A DNA stretch of 64,000 nt, from positions 744,001 through 808,000 of the forward strand of contig NZ_JAUSSR010000001.1 in assembly GCF_030812475.1 (NCBI RefSeq), in the 5' to 3' direction. The first letter of the stretch is position 1. Each line of letters starts with the position of its first letter. The stretch comes from Pseudomonas lini (GTDB lineage: Bacteria; Pseudomonadota; Gammaproteobacteria; Pseudomonadales; Pseudomonadaceae). The notes beneath the pieces were generated by a model. The model was not told where the DNA came from. It searched no databases and saw nothing but the letters and a program-made list of their open reading frames with translations. Below are positions 25,066 through 38,718 of the stretch, in pieces. The position numbers were made by a program, and so were the translations under genes.

Positions 25066-25773
25066 CTAGTTCAGGATGACCCAGCGCTGATTAATCAGCA
25101 GTTCGATGGGGCGATATTGCGTCTTGTAGCTCATTTTTTTGCAGTTCTTGATCCAATAGCCGAGGTAGACCGCTTCCAGGCCCAGTCGCCGTGCTTCGGT
25201 GATCTGCCAGAGGATCGCGTAGCGCCCCAGGCTGCGGCGCTCTTCATCGGGCTCGTAGAAGGTGTAGACCGCCGACAGACCGTTGGGCAGCAAGTCGGTG
25301 ACAGCCACGGCCACCAACCGGCCTTCGAGACGAAATTCATAGAACCGGGAAAACGGCAGGTCCCGCACCAGGAAAGTCGAAAATTGATCGCGACTTGGCG
25401 GGTACATGTCGCCATCGGCATGCCGCTGCTCGATGTAGCGTTGATAGAGGTCGAAATACTCTTCGCTGAACTGGGGCTTGGCCGGACGGACGTGCAGATC
25501 GGCGTTGCGCTTGAAGATGCGCTTTTGCTGACGATTTGGGGAAAACTGCGCCACTGGAATGCGCGCCGGTACGCACGCATTGCAATTCTGGCAATGGGGC
25601 CGGTACAGATGATCGCCGCTGCGACGAAAACCCATTTCCGACAGGTCTGCGTAGACATGCACATCCATGGGCTGGCTAGGGTCGAGGAACAGGGTCGTGG
25701 CCTGCTCCTCGGGCAGATAACTGCAAGAGTGGGGCTGAGTGGCATAAAACTTCAAGCGCGCCAACTCGGTCAT
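25066..25773 (-). CDS. bpt: Aspartate/glutamate leucyltransferase (Bpt/Ate)
   Basis: Bpt transfers Leu from Leu-tRNA to N-terminal Asp or Glu, creating a ClpS-recognised N-degron. The 235-residue protein has the conserved cysteines [15 protein letters not shown] and the blocks [12 protein letters not shown] and [19 protein letters not shown]. The start [10 protein letters not shown] is preceded by an open but unrelated extension. It is followed upstream on the same strand by aat, a second N-degron transferase. Confidence 0.95.
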   Translation of the reverse strand: MTELARLKFYATQPHSCSYLPEEQATTLFLDPSQPMDVHVYADLSEMGFRRSGDHLYRPHCQNCNACVPARIPVAQFSPNRQQKRIFKRNADLHVRPAKPQFSEEYFDLYQRYIEQRHADGDMYPPSRDQFSTFLVRDLPFSRFYEFRLEGRLVAVAVTDLLPNGLSAVYTFYEPDEERRSLGRYAILWQITEARRLGLEAVYLGYWIKNCKKMSYKTQYRPIELLINQRWVILN

Positions 25774-25848
25774 GATCAACCCTCGGATAAGCTTTTGAAT
25801 AAGTGTAAGCGCTTTTGAATAAGTGTATGACACGTGGGCCAAAGTCGC

Positions 25849-26529
25849 TCAGCAAACCCAGGTGGCGCGGCTGGGTTGGTCCAGGTGTCGCGCCAGGTAG
25901 CCGGCGAACTCGCGCCGGGGAATCGCCCGGGCGCCGAGGCTGTGCAAGTGGTCAGTGGGCATCTGACAATCGATCAGCACAAAACCTGAGTCTTCCAGAT
26001 GTCGCACCAGTGTGGCAAAGCCATATTTGGACGCGTTGTCGGCGCGGCTGAACATCGATTCGCCGAAGAACAGCTGCCCCATGGCCAGGCCATAGAGCCC
26101 GCCGACCAGTTCACCCTGGTCCCAGACCTCCACCGAATGCGCATAGCCGCGCTTGTGCAGCTCGAGGTAGGCATCCTGCATGGCGTCGGTGATCCAGGTG
26201 CCGTCGGCGTGTTCCCGCGGCGCGGCGCACGCGCGGATAACCGCGGCAAAATCCCGATCGAAGGTCACTTGATAACGTTGTTGGCGCAGCAATTTGTTCA
26301 GGCTGCGCGAGACATGCAGTTCGTCGGGAAATAACACTGTGCGTGGGTCCGGCGACCACCAGAGGATTGGCTGGCCTTCCGAGAACCACGGAAAACAGCC
26401 ATGGCGATAAGCCTTGATCAGGCGGTCGGCAGACAGGTCGCCGCCCGCCGCCAGCAGCCCGTTGGGATCGCGCATGGCCTTGTCCAGCGGCGGGAAGGTC
26501 AGGGTGTTGCGTTGTAACCAAGTCAGCAT
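25849..26529 (-). CDS. aat: Leucyl/phenylalanyl-tRNA-protein transferase
   Basis: Aat adds Leu or Phe to N-terminal Lys or Arg of proteins and marks them for ClpS/ClpAP. The 226-residue protein starts [33 protein letters not shown] and contains the family blocks [45 protein letters not shown] and [15 protein letters not shown]. It lies about 75 bp upstream of bpt, likely in one transcript. Confidence 0.96.
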   Translation of the reverse strand: MLTWLQRNTLTFPPLDKAMRDPNGLLAAGGDLSADRLIKAYRHGCFPWFSEGQPILWWSPDPRTVLFPDELHVSRSLNKLLRQQRYQVTFDRDFAAVIRACAAPREHADGTWITDAMQDAYLELHKRGYAHSVEVWDQGELVGGLYGLAMGQLFFGESMFSRADNASKYGFATLVRHLEDSGFVLIDCQMPTDHLHSLGARAIPRREFAGYLARHLDQPSRATWVC

Positions 26530-26594
26530 GGCATCCGGGCTTTACAGAAGGGGAGGGCAGTGGCGGGCTGTCAGGCCCGCCTTGAAGTGTGCCG

Positions 26595-27860
<1,266 letters not shown>

Positions 27861-30269
27861 TTGAAGAAATCCACCGCAGCACCTAAACCAGCCGTCGTTC
27901 CGCTCTGGCGCCAGCAATTGCACTACCGACTCAAGGAAGGTGCATTGATCGCCGTCGGTGCCTTGTGCCTGTTCCTGATGATGGCCTTGCTGACCTATGG
28001 CAAGGACGATCCGGGCTGGAGCCACAACAGCAAGATCGACGACGTGCAGAATTTCGGCGGCCCGGCCGGTTCGTACAGCGCCGACATCCTGTTCATGGTG
28101 CTGGGCTACTTCGCCTACATCTTCCCGCTGCTGCTGGCGATCAAGACCTGGCAGATCTTCCGTCAGCGCCACGAACCCTGGCAATGGAGCGGCTGGCTGT
28201 TCTCCTGGCGCCTGATCGGCCTGGTGTTCCTGGTATTGTCGGGAGCGGCCCTGGCGCACATCCATTTCCACGCGGCGACCGGTCTGCCGGCCGGCGCTGG
28301 CGGCGCGCTGGGTGAAAGCCTCGGCGACGTGGCCCGCAATGCCTTGAACATCCAGGGCAGCACCTTGCTGTTCATCGCACTGTTCCTGTTCGGCCTGACG
28401 GTGTTCACCGACCTGTCGTGGTTCAAGGTGATGGACGTCACGGGCAAGATTACGCTGGACCTGTTCGAGTTGTTCCAGGGCGCGGCCAATCGCTGGTGGG
28501 CCGCCCGTGTCGAGCGCAAGCAACTGGTGGCGCAGTTACGTGAAGTCGATGAGCGCGTGCATGACGTGGTGGCACCGAGCGTCACCGACAAGCGCGAGCA
28601 GGCCAAGGTCAAGGAGCGCCTGATCGAGCGCGAACAAGCCTTGACCAAGCACATGTCGGACCGCGAGAAGCAGGTGCCGCCGGTTATCGCCCCGGCGCCG
28701 CCGAAACCCGCAGCCCCGAGCAAGCGCGTGGAAAAAGAGAAACAGGCGCCGCTGTTCGTCGACAGCGCGGTGGAAGGCACCTTGCCGCCGATCTCGATTC
28801 TCGACCCGGCGGAAAAGAAACAGCTCAATTATTCGCCTGAATCCCTGGCTGCGGTGGGCCACCTGCTGGAAATCAAGCTCAAGGAATTCGGCGTCGAAGT
28901 CTCGGTGGATTCGATTCACCCGGGCCCGGTGATTACCCGATACGAAATCCAGCCCGCGGCAGGCGTCAAGGTCAGCCGCATTTCCAACCTGGCGAAAGAC
29001 CTGGCCCGTTCCCTGGCCGTGACCAGCGTGCGCGTGGTGGAAGTGATCCCGGGCAAAACCACGGTCGGCATCGAGATTCCCAACGAAGACCGGCAGATCG
29101 TGCGGTTCTCCGAAGTGCTGTCGACTCCCGAGTACGATAACTTCAAGTCGCCGGTCACCCTGGCCCTGGGTCACGATATCGGCGGCAAGCCGGTCATCAC
29201 CGACCTGGCGAAAATGCCGCACTTGCTGGTGGCCGGTACTACAGGCTCTGGTAAATCGGTGGGTGTGAACGCGATGATCCTGTCGATCCTGTTCAAGTCC
29301 GGCCCTGAAGACGCCAAGCTGATCATGATCGACCCGAAAATGCTCGAGCTGTCGATCTACGAAGGTATTCCGCACCTGCTGTGCCCGGTGGTGACCGACA
29401 TGAAGGACGCGGCCAACGCCTTGCGCTGGAGCGTGGCGGAGATGGAGCGTCGCTACAAACTGATGGCGAAGATGGGCGTGCGTAACCTGTCGGGCTTCAA
29501 CGCCAAGGTCAAGGAAGCCCAGGACGCCGGCGAGCCGTTGACCGATCCGTTGTACAAGCGCGAAAGCATTCACGACGAAGCGCCGCTGCTGACCAAGCTG
29601 CCGACCATTGTCGTGGTCGTCGACGAATTTGCCGACATGATGATGATCGTCGGCAAGAAGGTTGAAGAACTGATCGCCCGGATCGCCCAGAAAGCCCGAG
29701 CGGCCGGTATCCACTTGATCCTCGCGACCCAGCGTCCGTCGGTCGACGTGATCACCGGCCTGATCAAGGCGAACATCCCGACGCGCATGGCGTTCCAGGT
29801 GTCGAGCAAGATCGACTCGCGGACCATCATCGACCAGGGTGGTGCCGAACAGCTGCTGGGCCACGGTGACATGCTGTACATGCCCCCGGGCACCAGCCTG
29901 CCGATCCGTGTCCATGGTGCGTTCGTGTCCGATGACGAGGTGCACCGGGTGGTTGAAGCCTGGAAACTGCGCGGCGCGCCGGAATACAACGACGAGATCC
30001 TCGCCGGTGTCGAAGAGCCGGGCAGCGGTTTCGATGGCGGCAGCAGCGGTGGCGACGATGATCCCGAAACCGATGCGCTTTATGACGAAGCCGTGCAGTT
30101 CGTTCTGGAAAGCCGTCGCGCCTCCATCTCCGCGGTGCAGCGCAAGCTGAAAATCGGCTACAACCGCGCCGCGCGCATGATCGAAGCCATGGAAATGGCC
30201 GGGGTCGTGACGTCGATGAACACCAACGGTTCCCGTGAAGTCCTGGCGCCTGGCCCGGTACGCGACTGA
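27861..30269 (+). CDS. ftsK: DNA translocase FtsK
   Basis: FtsK anchors at the septum through four N-terminal membrane helices (about residues 25-180) and pumps DNA toward dif for XerCD resolution. The 802-residue protein has a short charged linker, Walker [17 protein letters not shown], Walker [14 protein letters not shown] and the C-terminal gamma winged helix ([42 protein letters not shown]) that reads KOPS sequences. The start appears to be TTG (TTG AAG AAA) after AGGA about ten bases upstream. It runs directly into lolA. Confidence 0.96.
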   Translation: MKKSTAAPKPAVVPLWRQQLHYRLKEGALIAVGALCLFLMMALLTYGKDDPGWSHNSKIDDVQNFGGPAGSYSADILFMVLGYFAYIFPLLLAIKTWQIFRQRHEPWQWSGWLFSWRLIGLVFLVLSGAALAHIHFHAATGLPAGAGGALGESLGDVARNALNIQGSTLLFIALFLFGLTVFTDLSWFKVMDVTGKITLDLFELFQGAANRWWAARVERKQLVAQLREVDERVHDVVAPSVTDKREQAKVKERLIEREQALTKHMSDREKQVPPVIAPAPPKPAAPSKRVEKEKQAPLFVDSAVEGTLPPISILDPAEKKQLNYSPESLAAVGHLLEIKLKEFGVEVSVDSIHPGPVITRYEIQPAAGVKVSRISNLAKDLARSLAVTSVRVVEVIPGKTTVGIEIPNEDRQIVRFSEVLSTPEYDNFKSPVTLALGHDIGGKPVITDLAKMPHLLVAGTTGSGKSVGVNAMILSILFKSGPEDAKLIMIDPKMLELSIYEGIPHLLCPVVTDMKDAANALRWSVAEMERRYKLMAKMGVRNLSGFNAKVKEAQDAGEPLTDPLYKRESIHDEAPLLTKLPTIVVVVDEFADMMMIVGKKVEELIARIAQKARAAGIHLILATQRPSVDVITGLIKANIPTRMAFQVSSKIDSRTIIDQGGAEQLLGHGDMLYMPPGTSLPIRVHGAFVSDDEVHRVVEAWKLRGAPEYNDEILAGVEEPGSGFDGGSSGGDDDPETDALYDEAVQFVLESRRASISAVQRKLKIGYNRAARMIEAMEMAGVVTSMNTNGSREVLAPGPVRD

Positions 30270-30333
30270 TTTGAATAAAAAGGTGGCGTCTGAAGTGCGC
30301 CCCCCCACTCCCACGAATATCAAGAGGACTCCC

Positions 30334-30957
30334 ATGCGTCTTATCCGCATGCTGTTGCTGCCGGTTCTGGCTTTGACCACGCTCTCGGCCCACGCCGATG
30401 ACAAGGACGTGGCGCGCCTGACCCAACTGCTGGAAAAATCCCAGACCCTGACCGCACGTTTCTCCCAGCTGACCCTCGACGGCGGCGGCACCCAATTGCA
30501 GGAAACGGCGGGTGAAATGTCGTTGCAGCGCCCGGGCCTGTTCTACTGGCACACCGATGCGCCGGCCGAGCAAACCATGGTCTCCGACGGCAAGAAGGTG
30601 ACATTGTGGGACCCGGACCTGGAACAGGTGACCATCAAGACCCTCGACCTGCGCCTGACCCAGACGCCGGCGTTGCTGTTGTCCGGTGATGTGTCCAAGA
30701 TCAGCCAGAGCTTCGATATCAGCGCCAAGGAAGCCGGCGGCGTGATTGACTTCACCTTGAAGCCGAAAACCAAGGACACGCTGTTCGACAGCCTGCGTCT
30801 GTCGTTCCGCAACGGTCTGGTCAATGATATGCAGCTGATCGACAGCGTCGGCCAGCGCACCAATATCCTGTTCACGGGCGTGAAGGCCAACGAGCCGATT
30901 GCGGCGTCGAAGTTCAAGTTCGTGATCCCGAAAGGCGCGGATGTGATCCAGGAATAA
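30334..30957 (+). CDS. lolA: Outer-membrane lipoprotein carrier protein LolA
   Basis: LolA is the periplasmic chaperone that carries lipoproteins from LolCDE to LolB. The 207-residue precursor has a Sec signal ([21 protein letters not shown]) and the family blocks [39 protein letters not shown] and [15 protein letters not shown]. The ATG follows AAGAGGA. It lies 64 bp after ftsK in the same direction, the usual Pseudomonas order ftsK-lolA-rarA. Confidence 0.96.
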   Translation: MRLIRMLLLPVLALTTLSAHADDKDVARLTQLLEKSQTLTARFSQLTLDGGGTQLQETAGEMSLQRPGLFYWHTDAPAEQTMVSDGKKVTLWDPDLEQVTIKTLDLRLTQTPALLLSGDVSKISQSFDISAKEAGGVIDFTLKPKTKDTLFDSLRLSFRNGLVNDMQLIDSVGQRTNILFTGVKANEPIAASKFKFVIPKGADVIQE

Positions 30958-30970
30958 AACGCAAAACCCC

Positions 30971-31078
30971 TGTAGGAGCGAGCTTGCTCGCGATGGACTT
31001 CAGGGCACCGCGGGGTGTCAGGCATGCCGCGTTATCGTTTACGACCATCGCTAGCAAGCTAGCTCCTACAGGAATTGC
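30971..31078. repeat. REPIN, GGAGCGAGC family with decayed right arm
   Basis: Forward unit CTGTAGGAGCGAGCTTGCTC at 30970-30990. The reverse unit CTAGCAAGCTAGCTCCTACAG at about 31050-31075 has changes in the core, with CTAGC instead of CGAGC. Confidence 0.75.
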
Positions 31079-31108
31079 GGCGTTCACAGTGAGGTTTCAT
31101 AAGTAGTG

Positions 31109-32430
31109 ATGGACCTGTTTCGCAGTGCCCCGATTGCTCAGCCCTTGGCCGCCCGTTTGCGTGCGGCCAATCTGGACGAGTACGTCGGCCAGGAACACCT
31201 GCTCGCTCGCGGCAAGCCTTTGCGTGAAGCCCTGGAGCAGGGTGCCCTGCACTCGATGATTTTCTGGGGCCCGCCGGGGGTGGGCAAGACCACCCTGGCG
31301 CGGCTGCTGGCGGAAGTCTCGGATGCGCACTTCGAGACGGTGTCGGCGGTGCTGGCCGGGGTCAAGGAAATCCGCCAGGCGGTGGAAATCGCCAAACAGC
31401 AGGCCGGTCAATACGGCAAGCGCACCATCCTGTTCGTCGACGAAGTGCACCGCTTCAACAAGTCCCAGCAGGATGCGTTCCTGCCCTATGTCGAAGACGG
31501 TACGCTGATTTTCATCGGCGCGACCACCGAAAACCCCTCGTTCGAACTCAATAACGCATTGCTGTCCCGAGCACGGGTCTACGTGCTCAAAAGCCTCGAC
31601 GAAGCGGCCCTGCGCAAGCTGGTGCATCGCGCGCTGACCGAAGAGCGTGGCCTGGGCAAACGCCAACTGACCCTCAGCGATGAAGGCTTCCAGATGCTGC
31701 TGTCGGCGGCCGATGGCGATGGCCGACGCCTGCTCAACCTGCTGGAAAACGCCTCCGACCTGGCCGAAGACAATAGCGAGATCGGTGTCGATCTGCTGCA
31801 AAGCCTGCTGGGCGATACCCGTCGGCGGTTCGACAAGGGTGGCGAAGCGTTCTACGACCAGATTTCCGCGCTGCATAAATCGGTGCGCGGCTCCAACCCC
31901 GACGGTGCGTTGTATTGGTTCGCGCGGATGATCGACGGCGGTTGCGATCCGCTGTACCTGGCCCGGCGCGTGGTGCGCATGGCCAGCGAGGACATCGGCA
32001 ACGCCGACCCGCGAGCCCTGAGCCTGTGCCTGGCAGCGTGGGAAGTGCAGGAGCGCCTCGGCAGCCCCGAAGGCGAATTGGCTGTAGCCCAGGCCATTAC
32101 CTATCTGGCTTGCGCGCCGAAAAGCAACGCGGTGTACATGGGCTTCAAGGCCGCCCTGCGCAGCGCCACCGAACACGGTTCGCTGGAAGTGCCGCTGCAC
32201 CTGCGCAACGCCCCGACCAAATTGATGAAACAACTGGGTTACGGTGATGAATACCGTTATGCCCACGATGAGCCGGATGCCTACGCCGCGGGCGAAGACT
32301 ACTTCCCGGAAGAGCTCGAGCCGCAGCGATTCTATCAGCCGGTGCCCCGTGGCCTGGAGCTGAAGATCGGCGAGAAACTCAATCACCTTGCGCAACTCGA
32401 CCGTCTCAGCCCCCGGCAGCGGAGAAAATA

Positions 32431-32431
<1 letters not shown>
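31109..32431 (+). CDS. rarA: Replication-associated recombination protein RarA (MgsA)
   Basis: A 440-residue AAA+ ATPase of the clamp-loader type that acts at stalled replication forks. Walker A is [16 protein letters not shown] and Walker [21 protein letters not shown]. The C-terminal tetramerisation domain contains [38 protein letters not shown] start at ATG 31109; a GTG one codon earlier is also possible. The stop codon overlaps the crcB GTG by one base. Confidence 0.95.
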
Positions 32432-34102
<1,671 letters not shown>

Positions 34103-35497
34103 ATGGACTATCTGCCGCTGTTTCATAACCTTCGCGGCAGTCGTGTGTTGGTCGTCGGCGGCGGGGAGATTGCCTTGCGCAAATCCCGCCTGCTGGCCGA
34201 AGCCGGTGCACTGCTGCGGGTGGTCGCACCGCAGATCGAACCGCAACTGCGCGAACTGGTGACCGGCAGCGGTGGCGAGTGCCTGGTGCGCGGCTACGTC
34301 GAGGCCGATCTGGACGGTTGCGGGCTGATCATCGCCGCCACCGACGACGAACCGCTCAACGCACAAGTCTCCGCCGATGCCCGTCGGCGTTGCGTGCCGG
34401 TCAACGTGGTGGACGCGCCAGCCCTGTGCAGCGTGATCTTCCCGGCGATCGTCGACCGTTCGCCGTTGATCATCGCGGTGTCCAGCGGCGGCGATGCGCC
34501 GGTGCTGGCACGCTTGATCCGCGCCAAACTGGAAACCTGGATTCCGTCCACCTATGGGCAACTGGCCGGTCTGGCGGCGCGTTTTCGCGGCCAGGTCAAA
34601 CGCCTGTTCCCGGATGTGCAGCAGCGTCGGGCATTCTGGGAAGACGTGTTCCAGGGCCCGATTGCCGATCGGCAACTGGCCGGGCAGGGCGCCGAAGCCG
34701 AGCGTCTGATGCTGGCGAAAATTGCCGGTGACGTTCCGGATGCAACGGGCGAAGTCTATCTGGTCGGCGCCGGCCCGGGTGATCCGGACCTGTTGACCTT
34801 CCGCGCCTTGCGCCTGATGCAGCAAGCCGATGTGGTGCTGTATGACCGCCTGGTGGCGCCGGCGATTCTCGATTTGTGCCGTCGCGATGCGGAGCGGGTC
34901 TACGTCGGCAAACGCCGCGCCGAACACGCCGTGCCCCAGGACCAGATCAACCAGCGCCTGGTGGATCTGGCCAAGGCCGGCAAGCGTGTGGTGCGCCTGA
35001 AGGGTGGCGATCCGTTTATCTTCGGCCGCGGTGGTGAAGAGATCGAGGAATTGGCGGCCCATGGCATCCCGTTCCAGGTCGTGCCGGGGATCACCGCAGC
35101 CAGCGGTTGCGCGGCCTATGCCGGGATCCCGCTGACCCACCGCGATTACGCGCAGTCGGTGCGGTTCGTCACCGGTCACCTCAAGGACGGCTCCACCGAT
35201 CTGCCGTGGGCCGATCTGGTCGCGCCGGCGCAAACCCTGGTGTTCTACATGGGGTTGGTGGGGTTGCCGATCATCTGCGAGCAGTTGATCAAGCACGGTC
35301 GCGCGGCGGATACCCCGGCGGCGTTGATTCAGCAGGGCACGACGGTCAATCAGCGGGTGTTTACCGGCACCTTGGCCGACCTTCCGCAGCTGGTGGCGGA
35401 GCATGAAGTGCATGCGCCGACATTGGTGATTGTTGGGGAAGTGGTGCAACTGCGCGAGAAACTGGCGTGGTTCGAAGGGGCTCAGGGGCAACTCTAG
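34103..35497 (+). CDS. cysG: Siroheme synthase CysG
   Basis: A 464-residue trifunctional enzyme. The N-terminal part (1-200) is a precorrin-2 dehydrogenase and ferrochelatase with the NAD motif [17 protein letters not shown]. The C-terminal part (about 215-464) is uroporphyrinogen-III methyltransferase with [30 protein letters not shown] and the SAM loop [16 protein letters not shown]. It makes siroheme for sulfite and nitrite reductases. It starts immediately after the serS stop. Confidence 0.97.
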   Translation: MDYLPLFHNLRGSRVLVVGGGEIALRKSRLLAEAGALLRVVAPQIEPQLRELVTGSGGECLVRGYVEADLDGCGLIIAATDDEPLNAQVSADARRRCVPVNVVDAPALCSVIFPAIVDRSPLIIAVSSGGDAPVLARLIRAKLETWIPSTYGQLAGLAARFRGQVKRLFPDVQQRRAFWEDVFQGPIADRQLAGQGAEAERLMLAKIAGDVPDATGEVYLVGAGPGDPDLLTFRALRLMQQADVVLYDRLVAPAILDLCRRDAERVYVGKRRAEHAVPQDQINQRLVDLAKAGKRVVRLKGGDPFIFGRGGEEIEELAAHGIPFQVVPGITAASGCAAYAGIPLTHRDYAQSVRFVTGHLKDGSTDLPWADLVAPAQTLVFYMGLVGLPIICEQLIKHGRAADTPAALIQQGTTVNQRVFTGTLADLPQLVAEHEVHAPTLVIVGEVVQLREKLAWFEGAQGQL

Positions 35498-35525
35498 AAA
35501 CCGAGTCGGTCGAGTGCGACCCCGG

Positions 35526-35612
35526 CCCATCGCGAGCAGGCTCGCTCCCACAGGGGATTTGTGAACGACACAAACCAACTGTGGGAGCGAGCCTGCTCGC
35601 GAAGAGGGCCTC
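35526..35612. repeat. REPIN, GGGAGCGAGC family, inverted order
   Basis: Here the reverse unit (TCGCGAGCAGGCTCGCTCCC, about 35529) comes first and the forward unit (GTGGGAGCGAGCCTGCTCGC, about 35581) second, flanking about 30 bp. The intergenic gap between convergent cysG and the GST gene consists mainly of this element. Confidence 0.8.
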
Positions 35613-35633
35613 AAAACCACCCCAAACTTCAGA

Positions 35634-36641
35634 TCAGACCGCAGCTTTGCGCCAAACCCCTTTCCCGCTCAACCGCCCCCGATCATGCGCCGCCGTGAAA
35701 TCCTGCACTGGCCCCTTCGGCACAATCCCGGTCGGATTGATGGTCTTGTGACTGCCATAATAGTGGTGCTTGATGTGCTCGAAACTCACCGTTTCAGCAA
35801 TCCCCGGCCACTGATAAATCTCCCGCAGCCAGTTCGACAGATTCGGGTAGTCCGCTATCCGCCGCAGATTGCACTTGAAGTGCCCGTAATACACCGCGTC
35901 GAAGCGAATCATCGTGGTAAACAACCGAATGTCGGCTTCCGTCAGGTACTCGCCGCTCAGATAACGGTTGGCGCCCAGTAACTGCTCCAGCCAATCCAGC
36001 TCGGCAAACAACTCATCGAACGCCTCTTCATAGGCCTTCTGCGAGGTGGCGAAGCCGGCACGATACACGCCGTTGTTCACCGCCGGATAAATCCGCTCGT
36101 TCAACCCATCGATCTCACTGCGCAACGGTGCCGGATAAAGGTCCAGATCATTGCCGGTCAAGTCATCGAAAGCGCTGTTGAACATGCGGATAATCTCCGC
36201 CGATTCATTATTGACGATACGGTTCTGTTGTTTGTCCCAGAGTACCGGCACGGTGACGCGGCCGGTGTAGTCGGCGGTGTCGGCCGTGTAGCGCTGGTGC
36301 ATGAACTGGAAGTGATCGAGCTTGTCGCCCGTGGAGCCCAGGTTCTGGTCGAAGGTCCAGCCGTTCTCCAGCATCAGCCAGCTGACCACGGACACATCGA
36401 TCAGGCTTTCCAGGCCTTTGAGTTTGCGCAGGATCAGCGTGCGATGGGCCCACGGACAGGCGAGGGACACATAAAGATGATAGCGCCCCGGCTCGGCCGC
36501 AAAGCCGCCGACACCGCTCGGGCCTGGCTGACCGTCGGCGGTCACCCAGTTGCGGCGCTGCGCCTGTTCACGCTGAAACGCGCCGTCCTTGCTGCTTTCG
36601 TACCACTGGTCGTGCCAGCGGCCTTCGACTAATAAACCCAT
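35634..36641 (-). CDS. yqjG: Glutathionyl-hydroquinone reductase (YqjG/ECM4 type GST)
   Basis: A 335-residue Xi-class glutathione transferase with the catalytic-Cys motif SLACPWAHR (Cys62). It also has the typical block VVSWLMLENGWTF, the thioredoxin-fold VPVLWDKQQNRIVNNESAEIIRM and the helical domain GEYLTEADIRLFTTMIRFDAVYYGHFKCN. Members reduce glutathionyl-(chloro)hydroquinones with GSH. It is monocistronic, convergent to cysG. Confidence 0.92.
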   Translation of the reverse strand: MGLLVEGRWHDQWYESSKDGAFQREQAQRRNWVTADGQPGPSGVGGFAAEPGRYHLYVSLACPWAHRTLILRKLKGLESLIDVSVVSWLMLENGWTFDQNLGSTGDKLDHFQFMHQRYTADTADYTGRVTVPVLWDKQQNRIVNNESAEIIRMFNSAFDDLTGNDLDLYPAPLRSEIDGLNERIYPAVNNGVYRAGFATSQKAYEEAFDELFAELDWLEQLLGANRYLSGEYLTEADIRLFTTMIRFDAVYYGHFKCNLRRIADYPNLSNWLREIYQWPGIAETVSFEHIKHHYYGSHKTINPTGIVPKGPVQDFTAAHDRGRLSGKGVWRKAAV

Positions 36642-36730
36642 TTTCAGACTCCTCGACCAATAAGCGTTGGAGAGGAGTCTATTCGTATAGGTTCGAACAA
36701 ATAGCGCAAAGGTTGGGCAGTTATGATCGG

Positions 36731-37732
36731 TTAAATCGATCTATCCCGCGCGTCCCAATACTGCTGGGCGGTGTCGAAGGCGTGTTCGCGGCTCTGGCCG
36801 AGGCCGCGCAAGGCCAGGGCCATGGTCGAGATCAGCGCCATTTGTGGGTAGCTGTCGACCACGTCGCCGCGCCAGACGGCTTTCAAATGCTCGGGATCGA
36901 GGCTGGCCGGTTTGACGTGGCGCTGGGCTGAGCGTTGCGGCCATTCTTCGTCCCAGCTCTCGCCACCGGTGGTGCCGTACAAGTGACTGTCGGCGTCCGG
37001 GTTGATCTCGATCTCGCCGCCATCGCCTTTCACCACGATCGCGGTGTCGCCGAGCAAGCCGCTGGCGTCGCGATGCACCGCTTGGTAGCCGGGGTGAAAA
37101 ATGCTCTGCAGGCCACAGCGAGCGCCCAATGGATTGAGGATCCGTGCCAGGGAATGGATCGGCGAACGCAGGCCCAGGGTGTTGCGCAGATCGATCATTC
37201 GCTGCAGTTGCGGCGCCCAATCCACCAGCGGCATGAACGCCAGGCCGCCCTGATCCAGGGCCGCGCCGACCTGCTGCCAGTTGCGGCACAGCGGGATCTG
37301 CACGGTTTCGAGCAGCTGTTCGCTATACAGCCGTCCCGCCGTGTGCGCGCCGCCGCCGTGCATGAAGATCCGCACACCGTTCTGCGCCAGGCACTTGGCC
37401 GCCAGCAGGTACCACGGCAGATGGCGTTTCTTGCCGGCATAGGTCGGCCAGTCCAGATCGACATTCAATGCCGGTGCCTGCAAGCGTTCACGCAAGGCTT
37501 CGGTGAACCCCGCCATCTCCTCGGCGCTTTCTTCCTTGTGCCGCAGCAGCATCAGGAAAGCGCCGAGTTGGGTGTCCTCGACCTTGTCGTCGAGCACCAT
37601 GCCCATGGCTTCACGTGCTTCGACCCGGGTCAGGTCGCGGGCGCCGCGTTTGCCTTTGCCGAGGATGCGCACGAACTGGGCGAACGGGTGCTCGGCGGGT
37701 GTTTCGAGGGTCAGCGCAGGATAGTCGGTCAT
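36731..37732 (-). CDS. ybiB: Glycosyl transferase family protein (YbiB/TrpD2-like)
   Basis: A 333-residue homologue of anthranilate phosphoribosyltransferase of the YbiB/TrpD2 group. The E. coli member binds nucleic acid and is not a tryptophan enzyme. The PRT fold is visible in MHGGGAHTAGRLYSEQ and LARILNPLGARCGLQSIFHPGYQAVHRDAS. Its ATG overlaps the tusE stop by four bases (ATGA), so it is the last gene of the tusDCBE operon. This coupling hints at an RNA-related role; that is inference. Confidence 0.88.
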   Translation of the reverse strand: MTDYPALTLETPAEHPFAQFVRILGKGKRGARDLTRVEAREAMGMVLDDKVEDTQLGAFLMLLRHKEESAEEMAGFTEALRERLQAPALNVDLDWPTYAGKKRHLPWYLLAAKCLAQNGVRIFMHGGGAHTAGRLYSEQLLETVQIPLCRNWQQVGAALDQGGLAFMPLVDWAPQLQRMIDLRNTLGLRSPIHSLARILNPLGARCGLQSIFHPGYQAVHRDASGLLGDTAIVVKGDGGEIEINPDADSHLYGTTGGESWDEEWPQRSAQRHVKPASLDPEHLKAVWRGDVVDSYPQMALISTMALALRGLGQSREHAFDTAQQYWDARDRSI

Positions 37733-38064
37733 AAGCAATTCGTCGGTTTGGGCAGGCCCGCCAGTTTCGCGGCGAGTTTGGCAGGGGTGCCTTTGAACAA
37801 TCGGTTCAGGTGCAGGCTGTTGCCTTTGTCCGTGCCGAGTTTCAATGCGGTGTACTTGATCAGCGGGCGCGTGGCGGGGGACAGCTGGAATTCGCTGTAG
37901 AAACTGCGCAGCAATTCGAGGATCTCCCAATGTTCGGGACTCAACTCGATGTCTTCGGCGGCGGCGAGGGCGCTGGCGACCTCAGAGGACCAGTCGCTCA
38001 GTTCGACCAGGAAACCATCCTTGTCCAGCTCGATGGCGCGGGCGCCCACGGTCAGGACTTTCAT
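37729..38064 (-). CDS. tusE: Sulfurtransferase TusE
   Basis: TusE (DsrC family, 111 residues) takes sulfur from TusBCD and passes it to MnmA for tRNA 2-thiolation. The penultimate residue Cys110 in the C-terminal PTNCL is the sulfur carrier. The fold block ELSPEHWEILELLRSFYSEFQLSPATRPLIKY is present. The ATG overlaps the tusB stop (ATGA). Confidence 0.95.
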   Translation of the reverse strand: MKVLTVGARAIELDKDGFLVELSDWSSEVASALAAAEDIELSPEHWEILELLRSFYSEFQLSPATRPLIKYTALKLGTDKGNSLHLNRLFKGTPAKLAAKLAGLPKPTNCL

Positions 38065-38354
38065 AGCCAACTGTTGACCTTGTCGTAGTGGATCGACAGG
38101 GCGACGAAGGCCGGGTAGTCGATGGCCTCGGCCCAGTCCGGCGTTGGCAGGTTGCGAGCCTGGGCGTCTTCGGCCAGCACAAACAGTTTCAGGCCGCGGG
38201 TACCCAGGGTATCGAACGGCGCGGTACCCGGTTGCAAGGCATAGGCCGCGTCGCCGGACAGCAGCAGCGCATCCTCGGCGCCGATCACGCGCAGGCAGCT
38301 GTTCAGTCGATCGTCGCCGAAAGGGGAATGGGACAACACATGTAAAGTCGACAT
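38061..38354 (-). CDS. tusB: Sulfurtransferase complex subunit TusB
   Basis: A 97-residue DsrH-like subunit of the TusBCD heterohexamer in the 2-thiouridine sulfur relay. The sequence begins MSTLHVLSHSPFGDDRLNSCLRVIGAEDALLLSGDAAYA, typical of the family. It is sandwiched between tusC and tusE with overlapping start/stop codons. Confidence 0.93.
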   Translation of the reverse strand: MSTLHVLSHSPFGDDRLNSCLRVIGAEDALLLSGDAAYALQPGTAPFDTLGTRGLKLFVLAEDAQARNLPTPDWAEAIDYPAFVALSIHYDKVNSWL

Positions 38355-38716
38355 CAGAGGGTGATCACCTGGTCGTAACGGTCGATAAGCGCGGTGATTT
38401 CGCCAGCGCTCAGCACCTGGGCTTCTTCGAGGGACAAAACCTTCGGGTCCAGGCCGCGCTCGGCAGCGCTGTCGCCACAGACGAACAGGTCTTCGACGCC
38501 GAACATCGGCAGCGCCTGCAGGTTGGCGCTCAGGTCTTTCTGTTGCAGGGCCCTGGCGTCCTGTTTCGCGGCGAGCTGGAACACGCCATCATCGAGGAAC
38601 AGCAGGCCCACAGGCAAATCGAAAGCGCCACCGGCCAGCACCACGTCCAGCGCTTCGCGCGCACTCGGCCCGGACCAGGGCGACTGACGGCTGATAATCA
38701 GCAAGGATCTGGGCAT
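38354..38716 (-). CDS. tusC: Sulfurtransferase complex subunit TusC
   Basis: A 120-residue DsrE/F-like subunit of TusBCD. Recognised by MPRSLLIISRQSPWSGPSAREALDVVLAGGAFDLPVGLLFLDDGV. I start at the ATG nine bases after GGAGG; a GTG two codons earlier overlaps the tusD stop but is only three bases from the Shine-Dalgarno. Confidence 0.93.
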   Translation of the reverse strand: MPRSLLIISRQSPWSGPSAREALDVVLAGGAFDLPVGLLFLDDGVFQLAAKQDARALQQKDLSANLQALPMFGVEDLFVCGDSAAERGLDPKVLSLEEAQVLSAGEITALIDRYDQVITL

Positions 38717-38718
38717 TT

